64,000 bases of DNA from Chelatococcus sp. YT9. GTDB lineage: Bacteria; Pseudomonadota; Alphaproteobacteria; Rhizobiales; Beijerinckiaceae. The notes beneath the pieces were generated by a model. It worked only from the letters and a program-made list of their open reading frames with translations. It was not told where the DNA came from and made no database searches. The translations under genes were made by a program, and so were the position numbers. This document shows positions 1-8,202 of the stretch, in pieces (position 1 is the first letter of the stretch; the number at the start of each line of letters is the position of its first letter). The stretch is from assembly GCF_018398315.1 (NCBI RefSeq), contig NZ_JAHBRW010000002.1, positions 232,637-296,636 on the forward strand. The letters run 5' to 3'.

Positions 1-1
1 T

Positions 2-673
2 CTCGGAGAACGTCCCGTCAGCTCCATCATGTCTCCACGCAATGAGGTCGAGTGGCTAAATCTCAATGAAAGCGCCGAACAGCTGCAGGCTTCGATCCGA
101 AAACTGACGCATGGCCGGGTCATTCTGGCGCGCGATAAGGTCGATGATTTCGTAGGCGTGGCGATCACGAAGGAGCTGTTGAATTCACTTATCGACGGCG
201 GGCCGATCGATTGGGGCCACCTCACGCGTCAGCCGGTCATCGTCCACGAGGCGACGGATGTTCTCAAGGTCATGGAACAGTTGCGGCGATCCCCTGTGCA
301 ACTCGCCATGATCGTTGACGAATACGGCTCCTTCGAAGGGATCGCGACACCCACGGATATCCTCGAAGCCATCGCCGGCGAGTTTCCTGATATGGATGAG
401 GAAGCCGCGGCTCTTGATCGCCAGGAAGATGGTTCCTGGATCGTCGACGGCTTCATCGATGTGCGTCAGCTCAGCGGTGCGCTCGGGCACGATCTCGTCG
501 ACGATTCCAACCGCTATTCCACCCTCGGCGGCTATATTCTAACCCACTTGGGCCACCTGCCGGCAGTTCACGAAACTCTGGAGCTCAAAGGCCTGCGGTT
601 CGATATCGTCTCGCTCGACAAGCGCAGCATCGGCAAGGTCCGGATCAGCCTGATCGATGACTTGGACGGCTGA
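2..673 (+). CDS. CBS / CorC_HlyC domain protein (hemolysin-family transporter C-terminus), partial
   Basis: This is the 3' end of a gene that enters from the left edge; the reading frame is open from base 2 and the start codon lies outside the window. The visible 223 residues begin inside a CBS-domain pair, with the typical opening ERPVSSIMSPRNEVEWL. A second CBS unit contains MIVDEYGSFEGIATPTDILEAI. The last ~80 residues (SWIVDGFIDV to the end) match the CorC_HlyC transporter-associated domain, which follows CBS pairs in the UPF0053/CNNM and TerC-CBS-HCC membrane families. The missing N-terminus should carry the membrane part (DUF21 or TerC). Family members are linked to Mg/Co efflux or to metal and membrane homeostasis. 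Substrate is unknown. The family call is firm; the subfamily is not. Confidence 0.85.
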   Translation, partial: LGERPVSSIMSPRNEVEWLNLNESAEQLQASIRKLTHGRVILARDKVDDFVGVAITKELLNSLIDGGPIDWGHLTRQPVIVHEATDVLKVMEQLRRSPVQLAMIVDEYGSFEGIATPTDILEAIAGEFPDMDEEAAALDRQEDGSWIVDGFIDVRQLSGALGHDLVDDSNRYSTLGGYILTHLGHLPAVHETLELKGLRFDIVSLDKRSIGKVRISLIDDLDG

Positions 674-686
674 CCGATGTGCAGGA

Positions 687-707
687 GCGGCCCCTCATGG
701 GGACCGC
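687..707. terminator. Hairpin between convergent genes
   Basis: GCGGCCCC, loop TCAT, then GGGGACCGC forms an 8-bp stem with one bulged A. It starts 14 bp after the stop of the CBS gene and lies before the convergent MFS gene. There is no T-tract, so factor-independent termination is only a possibility. Confidence 0.35.
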
Positions 708-777
708 GCCTCGCCAGCGCGACTTGCGTACTCGGCGACATTCGTTCCGGGCTGACTTGCGCTAAGGGCGACTGGCG

Positions 778-1986
778 TCACCCCCGCGCGGGTTTCCCGG
801 CTCGTCCGGCGAGCACAAGCAGGAGACCTCCCCCGGCAAGAATGGCCCCGGCGATCGGCACCGCGGCATAGCCCCATTCAAGGGCGATCACCGCCCCACC
901 GACGCCCGCTCCCAAAGCATTGCCCAGATTGAACGCGCCGACGTTGATGGAGGAGGCAAGCCCCGGCGCTTCGGTCGCAAGCTGCATCACCCGCATTTGC
1001 AACGGCGGCACCACGGCGAAGGTTGCGGCGCCCCAAGCCAAAAGCGCCACCGCAGCACCAAGTTCGCTTCTCGCCAAGAGGGGGAAGACCAGCATGATCG
1101 CGGCCAACAGGGCGAGAAACAGCAACAGACTGCCGTCCAATGAGCGATCGGCGAGCCTCCCGCCGGCCATATTGCCGATGGTGAAGCCTATGCCGATCAA
1201 CACGAGCATCATCGTGATGAAACCGGGCTGCGCTCCGTTGAGATTGGCGAGGACCGGAGCGACATACGTGTAGAGTGTGAACATCGCGCCCGCACCGAGA
1301 ACCGTAGTCGCGAACGCAGCCAGCACCGCCGGTCTGCTGAGAACCCTCAGTTCGCGACGGAGATCCGGCATCCGCCCACGCTCGCCCCGCGGCAGCGCAA
1401 AAGCCAAGGCCGCCATGGCAAGGAGCCCGAGCCCCGCTGTTCCGGCAAATGCCATGCGCCAACCGATCTGCTGCCCGACCCAGGTCGCGGCCGGCACTCC
1501 GCCCACATTGGCGATCGTCAGGCCGAGAAACATGGTCGCAACCGCGCTCGCGCCCCTGCCGGGCGGCACGACGCTCGCTGCGACCAAGGACCCCAGGCCG
1601 AAAAACGCGCCATGGGCCAGGCTGGTCACGAGCCGGGCCATCATCAAGGTGCCATAGCCGGGAGCGGCCGCGGAGAGGAGATTACCCACGGTAAAAATCG
1701 CCATGAGCGCGATCAGTGCAGTCTTGCGCGACATCCGCCCCAACCCCAGCGTCATCAGGGGAGCCCCCAGCAACACGCCAAGCGCATAGGCACTGACGAG
1801 AAGACCCGCCTCCGGGATGGTGGCGCCCACGCCTTCGGCAATGACCGGAAGCAGCCCCATGGGCGCAAATTCCGTCGTTCCGATACCAAACGCACCCACA
1901 GCCAAGGCTAGCAAGGCCCAGGATGCATGTGACCGCGACGGCTCGGCGACCGCGGATGCCTCTTCGGCGGTTGTGCAAAGATTCAT
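778..1986 (-). CDS. MFS transporter, DHA1 / AraJ-like drug or sugar exporter
   Basis: The 402-residue product is a major facilitator with about 12 hydrophobic segments. The first membrane segment carries the signature GIGTTEFAPMGLLPVIAE, typical of AraJ/YdhP-type DHA1 exporters. A motif-A-like loop (LGLGRMSRKTALI) follows segment 2 and GVPAATWVGQQIGWRMAF lies near segments 5-6. Relatives export arabinose, purine analogues or small drugs; the substrate here is unknown. The start at 1986 has AGGAAG upstream. It is transcribed divergently from a LysR regulator at 2268 across a ~280-bp gap, so that regulator is a plausible controller. The gene converges on the CBS gene to its left. Confidence 0.88.
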   Translation of the reverse strand: MNLCTTAEEASAVAEPSRSHASWALLALAVGAFGIGTTEFAPMGLLPVIAEGVGATIPEAGLLVSAYALGVLLGAPLMTLGLGRMSRKTALIALMAIFTVGNLLSAAAPGYGTLMMARLVTSLAHGAFFGLGSLVAASVVPPGRGASAVATMFLGLTIANVGGVPAATWVGQQIGWRMAFAGTAGLGLLAMAALAFALPRGERGRMPDLRRELRVLSRPAVLAAFATTVLGAGAMFTLYTYVAPVLANLNGAQPGFITMMLVLIGIGFTIGNMAGGRLADRSLDGSLLLFLALLAAIMLVFPLLARSELGAAVALLAWGAATFAVVPPLQMRVMQLATEAPGLASSINVGAFNLGNALGAGVGGAVIALEWGYAAVPIAGAILAGGGLLLVLAGRAGKPARG

Positions 1987-2267
1987 AGCAAGGTCTTCCT
2001 GTCAGTCCCAATCTCGTGCCGAGCGCCGCGGGGTCGCGCGCTCCACCTGCCGCATCCGACATGCGGAACACACCAATTCCGAGGGCAGGACTGCGGCGCC
2101 TGCGCCGTAATGGTCTGCATTGTGTCGTTCTCGTTGAATGATCTGGGATGGCGAACCTCGGGTCGGAGGCGTCGGACGCCCACGGCCTAAATGGATCGGG
2201 CGGCGCGACTTGATAATCCGCTCGCTTTCCACATCATCAGTGAAATGGTTTCACAGATGGAGCCCTT

Positions 2268-3173
2268 ATGGACAATCGGTTCGGGGAAATGCAGGTGTTC
2301 GTGCGGGTCGTCGAAAGCGGCAGTTTCTCGGAAGCTGCAAGGGCGCTCCGGATGACCCCATCTACGGTCAGCAAGCTCATCGCCCGCATTGAGGAGCGGC
2401 TCGGAGCCCGGCTCCTCGAGCGGTCCACGCGTCGCCTGTCTCTGACGGCCGAAGGGCAGACCTATTACGAGCGAAGTCAGGTCTTATTGGGCGAGCTCGA
2501 TGAGATGGAGCATGGCCTTTCGAGGGGCGCTGCGAGCCTCGGCGGAACCATACGCGTCAATGCGTCCGTCGCGTTCGGGATCATCGGGCTGGAGCCGATC
2601 CTGCCTGCCTTCTGGAAGGCTTACCCGGATATCGTTGTGGACCTCTCACTGTCAGACGAGATCATCGACCTCTATCTCGACAGGACCGATGTGGCCTTCC
2701 GCACCGGCAGTCTGCCCGACTCGACCATGATGGCGCGGCGTATCGGGATTGCGCGTCGCAAGATCGTCGCCTCGCCCGGCTACCTCGAACGATACGGCGT
2801 CCCCCGCTCCGTCGATGATCTCGCCAGACACAATTGCCTCGGCTTCAATTTCCGCAGAGCGTCACCAGTCTGGCCGGTCAAAGAAAGTGGCCGGATCGTC
2901 GATCGCGCTGTCCGCGGATCACTCCTCGCCAACAACGGAGAAACTGTACGCCGCATGGCGGTGGCAGGCATTGGGCTGGCAAGGCTTGGGGATTACCACG
3001 CGCGCGCCGATATCGCCGCAGGCCGCCTGGTTGAAGTGCTCGGCGACGTGGCGCAGGTCGATGAGGAAGAAATCCATGCGCTCTATCTCGGCGGCTCGCG
3101 CATGCCGCAACGCGTGCGGGCGTTTCTCGATTGCGTGGTCCCGCCGCTCCAATCTTTCCTAGCCGCCGAATGA
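2268..3173 (+). CDS. LysR-family transcriptional regulator
   Basis: The 301-residue product has the N-terminal winged-helix of LysR proteins: FVRVVESGSFSEAARALRM, then PSTVSKLIARIEERLGARLL at residues ~7-50. A periplasmic-binding-protein-like effector domain follows from about residue 90. The style (ERSTRRLSLTAEGQTYYE) is that of the large CrgA/DsdC-like branch that often controls adjacent oxidoreductases or exporters. The ATG at 2268 is preceded by GGAG. It is divergent from the MFS exporter, which is its most likely target, with autoregulation expected in the shared gap. The inducer is unknown. The stop at 3173 converges on the truncated-hemoglobin gene. Confidence 0.9.
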   Translation: MDNRFGEMQVFVRVVESGSFSEAARALRMTPSTVSKLIARIEERLGARLLERSTRRLSLTAEGQTYYERSQVLLGELDEMEHGLSRGAASLGGTIRVNASVAFGIIGLEPILPAFWKAYPDIVVDLSLSDEIIDLYLDRTDVAFRTGSLPDSTMMARRIGIARRKIVASPGYLERYGVPRSVDDLARHNCLGFNFRRASPVWPVKESGRIVDRAVRGSLLANNGETVRRMAVAGIGLARLGDYHARADIAAGRLVEVLGDVAQVDEEEIHALYLGGSRMPQRVRAFLDCVVPPLQSFLAAE

Positions 3174-3255
3174 AGGCGCCAGCGGACGGCAAGATGGCAC
3201 GCCGGAACTACGGCTTAGGGAACATCACGTCCCCGCTGCCGCATGCCGCCACTCG

Positions 3256-3720
3256 TTAAAGGCTGTCCTGAAGGATCGGTTCAACGTTCATGGAGCTCTC
3301 CCCCCGGCTGAAAGCGATCGCGAGGCGAAATGAATGGGCGATGCGCAAGGCGCGATCCATGAACAGCGCCGCTACATCCGGCGGGCAGAGCTCCCTGACG
3401 GTCGCCTGGAAGAGGGTGAGCCAACGCCGAAAGTGCTCCTCCGCAAGCCCGGGAATGGCGAGATGCGGCGGTAGCGGCTTGCCCTCGTAACGACCGGTGC
3501 GCAGCAGCATCGAGGACCAGAAATCGCACATCTTGTCGAGATGACGAGGCCATTCATCGGGCGCGATCTCCGCATTGAATACCGGCCCCAGCAAGGCGTC
3601 CTGCCGAATCCGGGTATAGAAGCCATGCACAACGGCGTGAATCATCGCCTCGTCGAGAATATCAGGCAGCGGCGTACCGTCCACCAGGATGGTGCGCATG
3701 GGCACGGGGCGGCCTTTCAT
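3256..3720 (-). CDS. Group III truncated hemoglobin
   Basis: The 154-residue product matches group III (trHbP) hemoglobins: an N-terminal helix (ILDEAMIHAVVHGFYTRIRQD), FNAEIAPDEWPRHLDKMCDFWSS around the E helix, and a proximal-histidine region PPHLAIPGLAEEHFRRWL. These are small heme proteins found in many proteobacteria and thought to act in O2/NO chemistry under low oxygen or nitrosative stress. The ATG at 3720 has AAGAGGTGA upstream; an internal ATG at 3699 lacks a ribosome-binding site. The gene stands alone. The only adjacent material upstream is a decayed P-type ATPase tail. No NsrR or FNR box was recognised. Confidence 0.9.
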   Translation of the reverse strand: MKGRPVPMRTILVDGTPLPDILDEAMIHAVVHGFYTRIRQDALLGPVFNAEIAPDEWPRHLDKMCDFWSSMLLRTGRYEGKPLPPHLAIPGLAEEHFRRWLTLFQATVRELCPPDVAALFMDRALRIAHSFRLAIAFSRGESSMNVEPILQDSL

Positions 3721-3984
3721 GGGTCGTCACCTCTTCTGTTCACGGACCAAGTCGTCTCTGACGGAGCCAGCCTTTCCTGGCCAAGGCCAACCACTCCCGA
3801 AGTAACCTAGTCGCACTCGCCGCTGGCCTAAACTGGCTATGCGACCAAACACCCGTGTCAGGAAATGAGAAAGGCGACGCTGTTCGTCGTCAAGGCCCCA
3901 ATGCTGGCTCAACGTCCCCTCGCGATTCGCCTCGCGACGTGACGGGTAATTGCCGGATCCGAGGCGTGACGACGCCGCCATCGC

Positions 3985-4200
3985 TCTCGCAAGGCGATGA
4001 CGTTGTAAATGATGGGCAAGGCGAAATTCTGTCTTACCAACCCGGCGGCCTCGCGCGCTACGGCGAATCCTTTCGGAACGGCCTGGTGGCTATCCCGGAG
4101 AAACCAGAATGGGTCGCGCTCCCGCCCGATATCGGCAGCAGCGGCTGGCGCCATCAGTATCAGGCTTCTCAATGCCATCAGAGGACCATGTCCTCCAGAC
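3985..4200 (-). pseudogene. Remnant of a heavy-metal P-type ATPase (CopA/FixI-type) C-terminus
   Basis: On the minus strand, ~62 codons (about 4175 down to 3990) read ALRSLILMAPAAAADIGRE, then FLRDSHQAVPKGFAVAREA and GLVRQNFALPIIYNVIAL. This is the conserved stretch after the GDGxNDAPAL hinge of Cu+/FixI-type P1B ATPases, including the (V/L)RQNFALxIxYN membrane entry. The GDGxND hinge itself is missing: frame is lost just upstream. Downstream the frame runs into non-homologous residues. No ATP-binding, DKTGT or CPC parts exist nearby, so this is a degraded gene fragment. The rest of the 3721-4255 gap shows no other recognisable coding content; its left ~100 bp must hold the hemoglobin promoter. 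Confidence 0.65.
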
Positions 4201-4255
4201 AAGCCGGACCGTCGTCGGGTTTCGGAGGGATCAGTTCGTGAAAGCCGGCTCCTCG

Positions 4256-4969
4256 CTATACGCGTTCGGGATGCCCACCTTGGCGTGGTGTTTCCGCCCA
4301 GGCCCGGTAGCGCGGCGACGGCGTCACCTCGCCGCGCGCCATCAGGTCGACCCAGACGCCGCAGGCATCGAGAAAATGATTCACGCCGACCGGCCACATG
4401 ATGAGGCTCATCGCTTCGACAAGCGCATCTTCGGACGTGCCGAGCCGGTAAACCGCCCGAATATGAGCCGCCAGTCCCCACTTGCGCCCGCGCGCGGCCT
4501 GCAGTCCCGCCATGGCGAGATGGCAGATCCCGGCTGGCAGCAGACTTTCATCGAGCAGCGCCTCGAAATCCGCAAGATAGGCGTCTTGGCCCGCGAGGGC
4601 CGGAAATGATGACGCCCAACTCCGGTCCATGAAGGCGTAGGCCTCGGCACCGAGTGCAAAGGCGGCGAGCCGCGTCAATAGCCGTGCCTGCTCCTGCGTT
4701 CCGCCCTCCTTGAAGAAGAGCTCGACATGGTGGGTTCCGATCGCCTCTTTTGCGGCAATGAGAATGGCGAGCCAGACGACCTCGCGTTCAAATCCAGACA
4801 GATGCCTGTCGGTCTGCGTCAGCGCCTTGTACATGCCGAAATAGGCATCCTGCAGATCAGGCGCCGCGACGGCCATCGCCCCGTGGTGGGGCAGAAGGAA
4901 CCCACGCCCGCGCCGCAGGGTCTCTATGCGCTCCCGCAATTCGGCCGGCACGTCATTCCCGTGTGACAT
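4256..4969 (-). CDS. Carboxymuconolactone decarboxylase-like (AhpD-fold) protein, copy 1
   Basis: The 237-residue product has a CMD/AhpD-like core around residues 20-110: RGFLLPHHGAMAVAAP, then EREVVWLAILIAAKEAIGTHH. The EAIGTHH stretch corresponds to the family's catalytic helix, but the CxxC of peroxidase-type AhpD is absent. A second, weaker CMD-like repeat may make up residues ~130-225. It is closely related to the protein at 10729-11436, with the same LLPHHG, VWLAILIA and EAI-THH blocks. It is the last gene of a minus-strand operon, starting 4 bp after the ABC permease. A role in breakdown of the imported compound is inferred; the reaction is unknown. Confidence 0.75.
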   Translation of the reverse strand: MSHGNDVPAELRERIETLRRGRGFLLPHHGAMAVAAPDLQDAYFGMYKALTQTDRHLSGFEREVVWLAILIAAKEAIGTHHVELFFKEGGTQEQARLLTRLAAFALGAEAYAFMDRSWASSFPALAGQDAYLADFEALLDESLLPAGICHLAMAGLQAARGRKWGLAAHIRAVYRLGTSEDALVEAMSLIMWPVGVNHFLDACGVWVDLMARGEVTPSPRYRAWAETPRQGGHPERV

Positions 4970-4973
4970 GCCC

Positions 4974-5819
4974 TCAGCTCCGCCAACGGAGGAGCCAGCC
5001 TTCCGTCACCTTCAGGAGCCCATTGATGATGGCGCCGACAACGGCCAGGATGATGATGCCGGCAAAAACGGAGTTCGTGTCGAAGAGGCCCGTCGCCTGG
5101 GCGATGATGAAGCCGATGCCGCGATTGGCGGACATGAACTCGCCGATGACCGTCCCGACCAGCGCGTAGGGCACTGAGACCTTAAGGCCGGTAATGACCC
5201 AGGCGGTCGCCGAAGGAATGATGACCGTGCGCATCACACCCCATTGGGAGGCGCCCATAATCTGCGTGGCATGGATGTAGATGGGGTTGACCTCGCGTAC
5301 CCCTGAGAACGTATTGAGAAAGACAACGAAGAATACGATGGACGCTGATACTGCGATCTTGGATTCGATACCGATGCCGAACCAGATGATGAAAAGAGGT
5401 GCCAGCGCCAGCTTCGGGATGCTGTAGAGCGCGGTTATGTAAGGGTCGAGCACCTCGGCGAGGAAAGCAAATTTGCCGAAGATCAGTCCGAGAGCAAAGC
5501 CGATCGCCGAGCCGATCAGAAAGCCGATCGCCGTCGCATAGAGCGTGATCGAAAGATGGCGAACGAGTTCGCCGTTCAGGAGCCATGTGTAGAGCTTGCC
5601 AAAAACAGCGCTTGGGGATGACACGAAGAAGGGGTCGATCAAGCGGCCGGAGGCCCATTGCCAGAAAGCAAGAAAGAGAACGCCGAAAGCCAGCTGGCAG
5701 ACGTAGACCAGCACCTTGCGGCGCACGAGCCCAGCCTCGAAGTCCCGCACCGCTTTCGACGGAGCGCCCGTCCCCACCGCGGCCCCTTCATCGATCTGCA
5801 TGGCTCGTCCTCCGCTCAC
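4974..5819 (-). CDS. NitT/TauT-type ABC transporter permease
   Basis: The 281-residue membrane protein resembles SsuC/TauC. Several hydrophobic segments follow a basic N-terminus (LVRRKVLVYVCQLAFGVLF). The permease/ATPase coupling (EAA) loop lies near TQIMGASQWGVMRTVIIPSA, and YALVGTVIGEFMSANRGIGF near the C-terminus is typical of the family. It forms the inner-membrane channel for the importer encoded with the next two genes. Its ATG at 5819 overlaps the stop of the ATPase gene by 4 bases, indicating translational coupling. Family members carry sulfonates, nitrate, pyrimidine precursors or aromatic acids; the substrate here is not determined. Confidence 0.92.
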   Translation of the reverse strand: MSGGRAMQIDEGAAVGTGAPSKAVRDFEAGLVRRKVLVYVCQLAFGVLFLAFWQWASGRLIDPFFVSSPSAVFGKLYTWLLNGELVRHLSITLYATAIGFLIGSAIGFALGLIFGKFAFLAEVLDPYITALYSIPKLALAPLFIIWFGIGIESKIAVSASIVFFVVFLNTFSGVREVNPIYIHATQIMGASQWGVMRTVIIPSATAWVITGLKVSVPYALVGTVIGEFMSANRGIGFIIAQATGLFDTNSVFAGIIILAVVGAIINGLLKVTEGWLLRWRS

Positions 5820-6601
5820 AGGTCTTCTCCCTTGGCGATTTCCGGCGAGAGCTCGCGCCAGAGGTTGTCATAAGCCGCCTCGAATTCTGGCAGGAAGCGA
5901 ACTTTGAAGACATCACGCGGATAAGGAATGTCGATTGTCTCGATATACTTGATGCGCCCCGGCCGGCCGGAGAACACGACAACACGCGAGGCGAGCGCGA
6001 TCGCCTCGGCGAGATCGTGGGTGACGAAGACGATCGTCTTCTTCTGCTCCTGCCAGATGCGCAGGAGCTGTTGCTGCATAACGAGCTTGAGCTGGGCATC
6101 AAGGGCGCCGAACGGCTCGTCCATAAGCAGCGTATCGGGGCCATAGGCCAGCATCTGCGCGAGCGCGACACGCTTGCGCATGCCGCCGGAAAGTTCCTTC
6201 GGAAAGGCCTTTCCGAAGCCCTTGAGATCAACGAGAGCCAGCATCTCCTCGACGCGCTTCTGCCGCTCGGCCACCGGGATACCGCGATATTCGAGAGGCA
6301 GGCCGACGTTACGTTCCACGGTGCGCCAGGGGAGAACGCTATCGGCCTGGGTGAGATAGCCGACACGCCGGTTGATCGCGGTGACCGCACGGCCTTCGTG
6401 CACGATCGTGCCCGAGGTCATTGGTATGATCCCGGCGATCATGTTCAGCAAGGTGGACTTGCCACAACCGGATGGGCCGACGAAGGCGACGAATTCGCCG
6501 TCCTCGATCGTTAACGAGACATGGTCCAGCGCAACGACCTCACGGCCTCGCCCGACATATCGCTTATCTACCCGCTCGATGCTGATGGCCGCTGCAGTCA
6601 T
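5816..6601 (-). CDS. NitT/TauT-type ABC transporter ATP-binding protein
   Basis: The 261-residue ATPase has a complete set of motifs: Walker A GPSGCGKST (residues ~42-50), Q-loop YLTQADSVLPWR, signature LSGGMRKRVALAQ, Walker B TLLMDEPFGALD and switch histidine VTHDLAEA. The LPWRTV after the Q-loop and the MRKR signature are typical of SsuB/TauB/NrtD-type importers. It energises the permease at 4974. Its ATG overlaps the TAA of the binding-protein gene by one base (TAATG), so the order binding protein, ATPase, permease is translationally coupled. Confidence 0.93.
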   Translation of the reverse strand: MTAAAISIERVDKRYVGRGREVVALDHVSLTIEDGEFVAFVGPSGCGKSTLLNMIAGIIPMTSGTIVHEGRAVTAINRRVGYLTQADSVLPWRTVERNVGLPLEYRGIPVAERQKRVEEMLALVDLKGFGKAFPKELSGGMRKRVALAQMLAYGPDTLLMDEPFGALDAQLKLVMQQQLLRIWQEQKKTIVFVTHDLAEAIALASRVVVFSGRPGRIKYIETIDIPYPRDVFKVRFLPEFEAAYDNLWRELSPEIAKGEDL

Positions 6602-7671
6602 TACAGACCCTTCATCGCTGCGTCCGCTATTGAGGGATCGCTGACGGTCTCAAAGGTGAGAGTTGTCGGGAGCGCCGGAGCGCCCATCTGCTTGTTCACC
6701 GTATTGATGAAGGCGATGTTCTTCTCGAGCAAAGCGCGCTTCGGCGTGGGATCATCGAAGTAAATCGCGCCATTGTTCGCGAAAGCCAGGTTGAACGTGT
6801 CTGGCTCCAGCCCCTCGAACCAGTCCTTTGCCCAGGCCTTGAATTTCTCGGGCTCGTTCTTGATCGAACGCAGCGAAAGAGCGATACCGCGCGCGTAGCG
6901 CTCCAACGCGTCCCGCTTGCTCGCAAGCGTCGCTTCGCCCGTCGAGGCCACAATATACTGAACTTCCTTCATCTCCGCCGGGGGATTGAGCGCCATCTGG
7001 AAAAGATAGCCGCAATCTTGCTTCTGCACAGCCATGTCGGCGGTGGGCGAGGAAAGGCAGAAGCCCTCGATCACACCTTGCTGCAGGGCGGCCAGTATAG
7101 CAGGCCCGCCCCCCTGGATCGGCACCAGCTGGAAATCCTTGTTCGCATCGAGCCCGGCCGTCGCTGCAAGGTAGCGGAACAGCGCGTCCGGGGCCGCGCC
7201 CGGCCCCGTCGTTCCCAGCTTGAGCCCCTTCAAAGCCTCGATTTTCTTCTCCTGCGGCGATGTCTCATCGACGCCGCGCTTCGCCAGGATGTCCTTCTTC
7301 AGGAGAACATGGCTCGCATAACGATTGACCGTCGCGATGAATGTGCGGATCTGGAGGTTCTGTGTCCGGGCCCGCAAGACCTCGCCGGGATCGCCCAGCA
7401 CGATATCGACGCCACCGCCCTGCAGCGCAGCGACATTGGTGCCGCGATTCGAGGCGTTGGAATTGACCTTCACTCTTGCTTCCGTGAAGAAACCAGCCGC
7501 CGTCGCATAGTCCTCAGCAGCCCAAAGCCAAGATTTCGAGGTTGAGCGGAGTGTCGTCAACTCAGGCATAGACGCTTGAGCATAGACGCTTTTCGGCAGA
7601 AAGCTCGCCGCTGCGGCGCTGCCAGCAGCAACAATGACCGATCGACGAGAGAGACCTGCCCTATTTATCAT
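6601..7671 (-). CDS. NitT/TauT-type ABC substrate-binding protein
   Basis: The 356-residue periplasmic binding protein has an N-terminal export signal with a twin arginine (LSRRSVIVAAGSAAAASFL), so Tat export is likely, with cleavage near VYAQA. The mature part has the SsuA/ThiY-like two-lobe pattern: NVAALQGGGVDIVLGDPGEV in lobe 1, LKGLKLGTTGPGAAPDALFR at the hinge, and LAALQQGVIEGFCLSSPTAD. It captures the substrate for the permease/ATPase pair. The start at 7671 has AGGGGA nine bases upstream. It lies ~60 bp downstream of the UPF0303 gene, so the operon may have an internal promoter there. Confidence 0.9.
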   Translation of the reverse strand: MINRAGLSRRSVIVAAGSAAAASFLPKSVYAQASMPELTTLRSTSKSWLWAAEDYATAAGFFTEARVKVNSNASNRGTNVAALQGGGVDIVLGDPGEVLRARTQNLQIRTFIATVNRYASHVLLKKDILAKRGVDETSPQEKKIEALKGLKLGTTGPGAAPDALFRYLAATAGLDANKDFQLVPIQGGGPAILAALQQGVIEGFCLSSPTADMAVQKQDCGYLFQMALNPPAEMKEVQYIVASTGEATLASKRDALERYARGIALSLRSIKNEPEKFKAWAKDWFEGLEPDTFNLAFANNGAIYFDDPTPKRALLEKNIAFINTVNKQMGAPALPTTLTFETVSDPSIADAAMKGL

Positions 7672-7731
7672 GGTTATTTTCCCCTGTGATTATCCGTTTA
7701 TTGCCTTGTTGTCGCAACTGGCACGTTCTCA

Positions 7732-8187
7732 TCAAGTTTCGATGATGCGTCTCACCGATTCCAGGATCAAGGCATGATCCTCTTCATGGGGCAGCCCCGA
7801 TACCGCAAGCGCGCCGACAAGTTGCGTTCCGGCGAAAAGTGGCACACCACCGCCCATGTCAACAACGGTCTTCGGATCTGCCCATCCGACATCGGACAGC
7901 GTGCGACCCGTCGCCCGCAGGTGATGAAACCACCAGAGCGAGCTATGCCCACAGTTGAACACGGTATTGATCTTGAGATCGAGAAAACGTTCGTTGTCGA
8001 AGCCCGTTCCGTCTTGCGCGAGCATCAGGACTGTGCGGCGGCCTAACACGATTTTCGCGCATAAGGGAGCCGGCGCGCGCGCCAGCAAATCCCGGCCAAG
8101 CGCATGCAGCGTGTCGGCGCCAAGCGGCAGCTTGGCCAGCAAACGCTCATCGGCCTCGATTGCGACCTTCGCGGCCACATGATCCAT
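7732..8187 (-). CDS. UPF0303 / GlcG-HbpS-like heme-degrading-domain protein
   Basis: The ~151-residue protein matches the UPF0303 branch of the GlcG/HbpS (DUF336) fold. It has GFDNERFLDLKINTVFNCGH in the middle, RTLSDVGWADPKTVVDMGGG, and VSGLPHEEDHALI at the end, the block conserved from bacteria to yeast YBR137W. Relatives are cytosolic and are linked to heme binding or catabolic operons without a clear enzymatic role. Three start options lie within six bases; ATG 8187 is best placed behind AGAGG, while 8193 sits directly on it. It lies ~15 bp downstream of the SDR gene and is the second gene of the minus-strand operon. Confidence 0.82.
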   Translation of the reverse strand: MDHVAAKVAIEADERLLAKLPLGADTLHALGRDLLARAPAPLCAKIVLGRRTVLMLAQDGTGFDNERFLDLKINTVFNCGHSSLWWFHHLRATGRTLSDVGWADPKTVVDMGGGVPLFAGTQLVGALAVSGLPHEEDHALILESVRRIIET

Positions 8188-8202
8188 GCTCATACCTCTC
8201 CC

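Noticed and set aside
1983-2120. 45-codon frame ending in an ATGA overlap with the MFS gene, with two cysteines
   Set aside because: The overlap suggests coupling, but there is no good ribosome-binding site and no family resemblance; chance is as likely.
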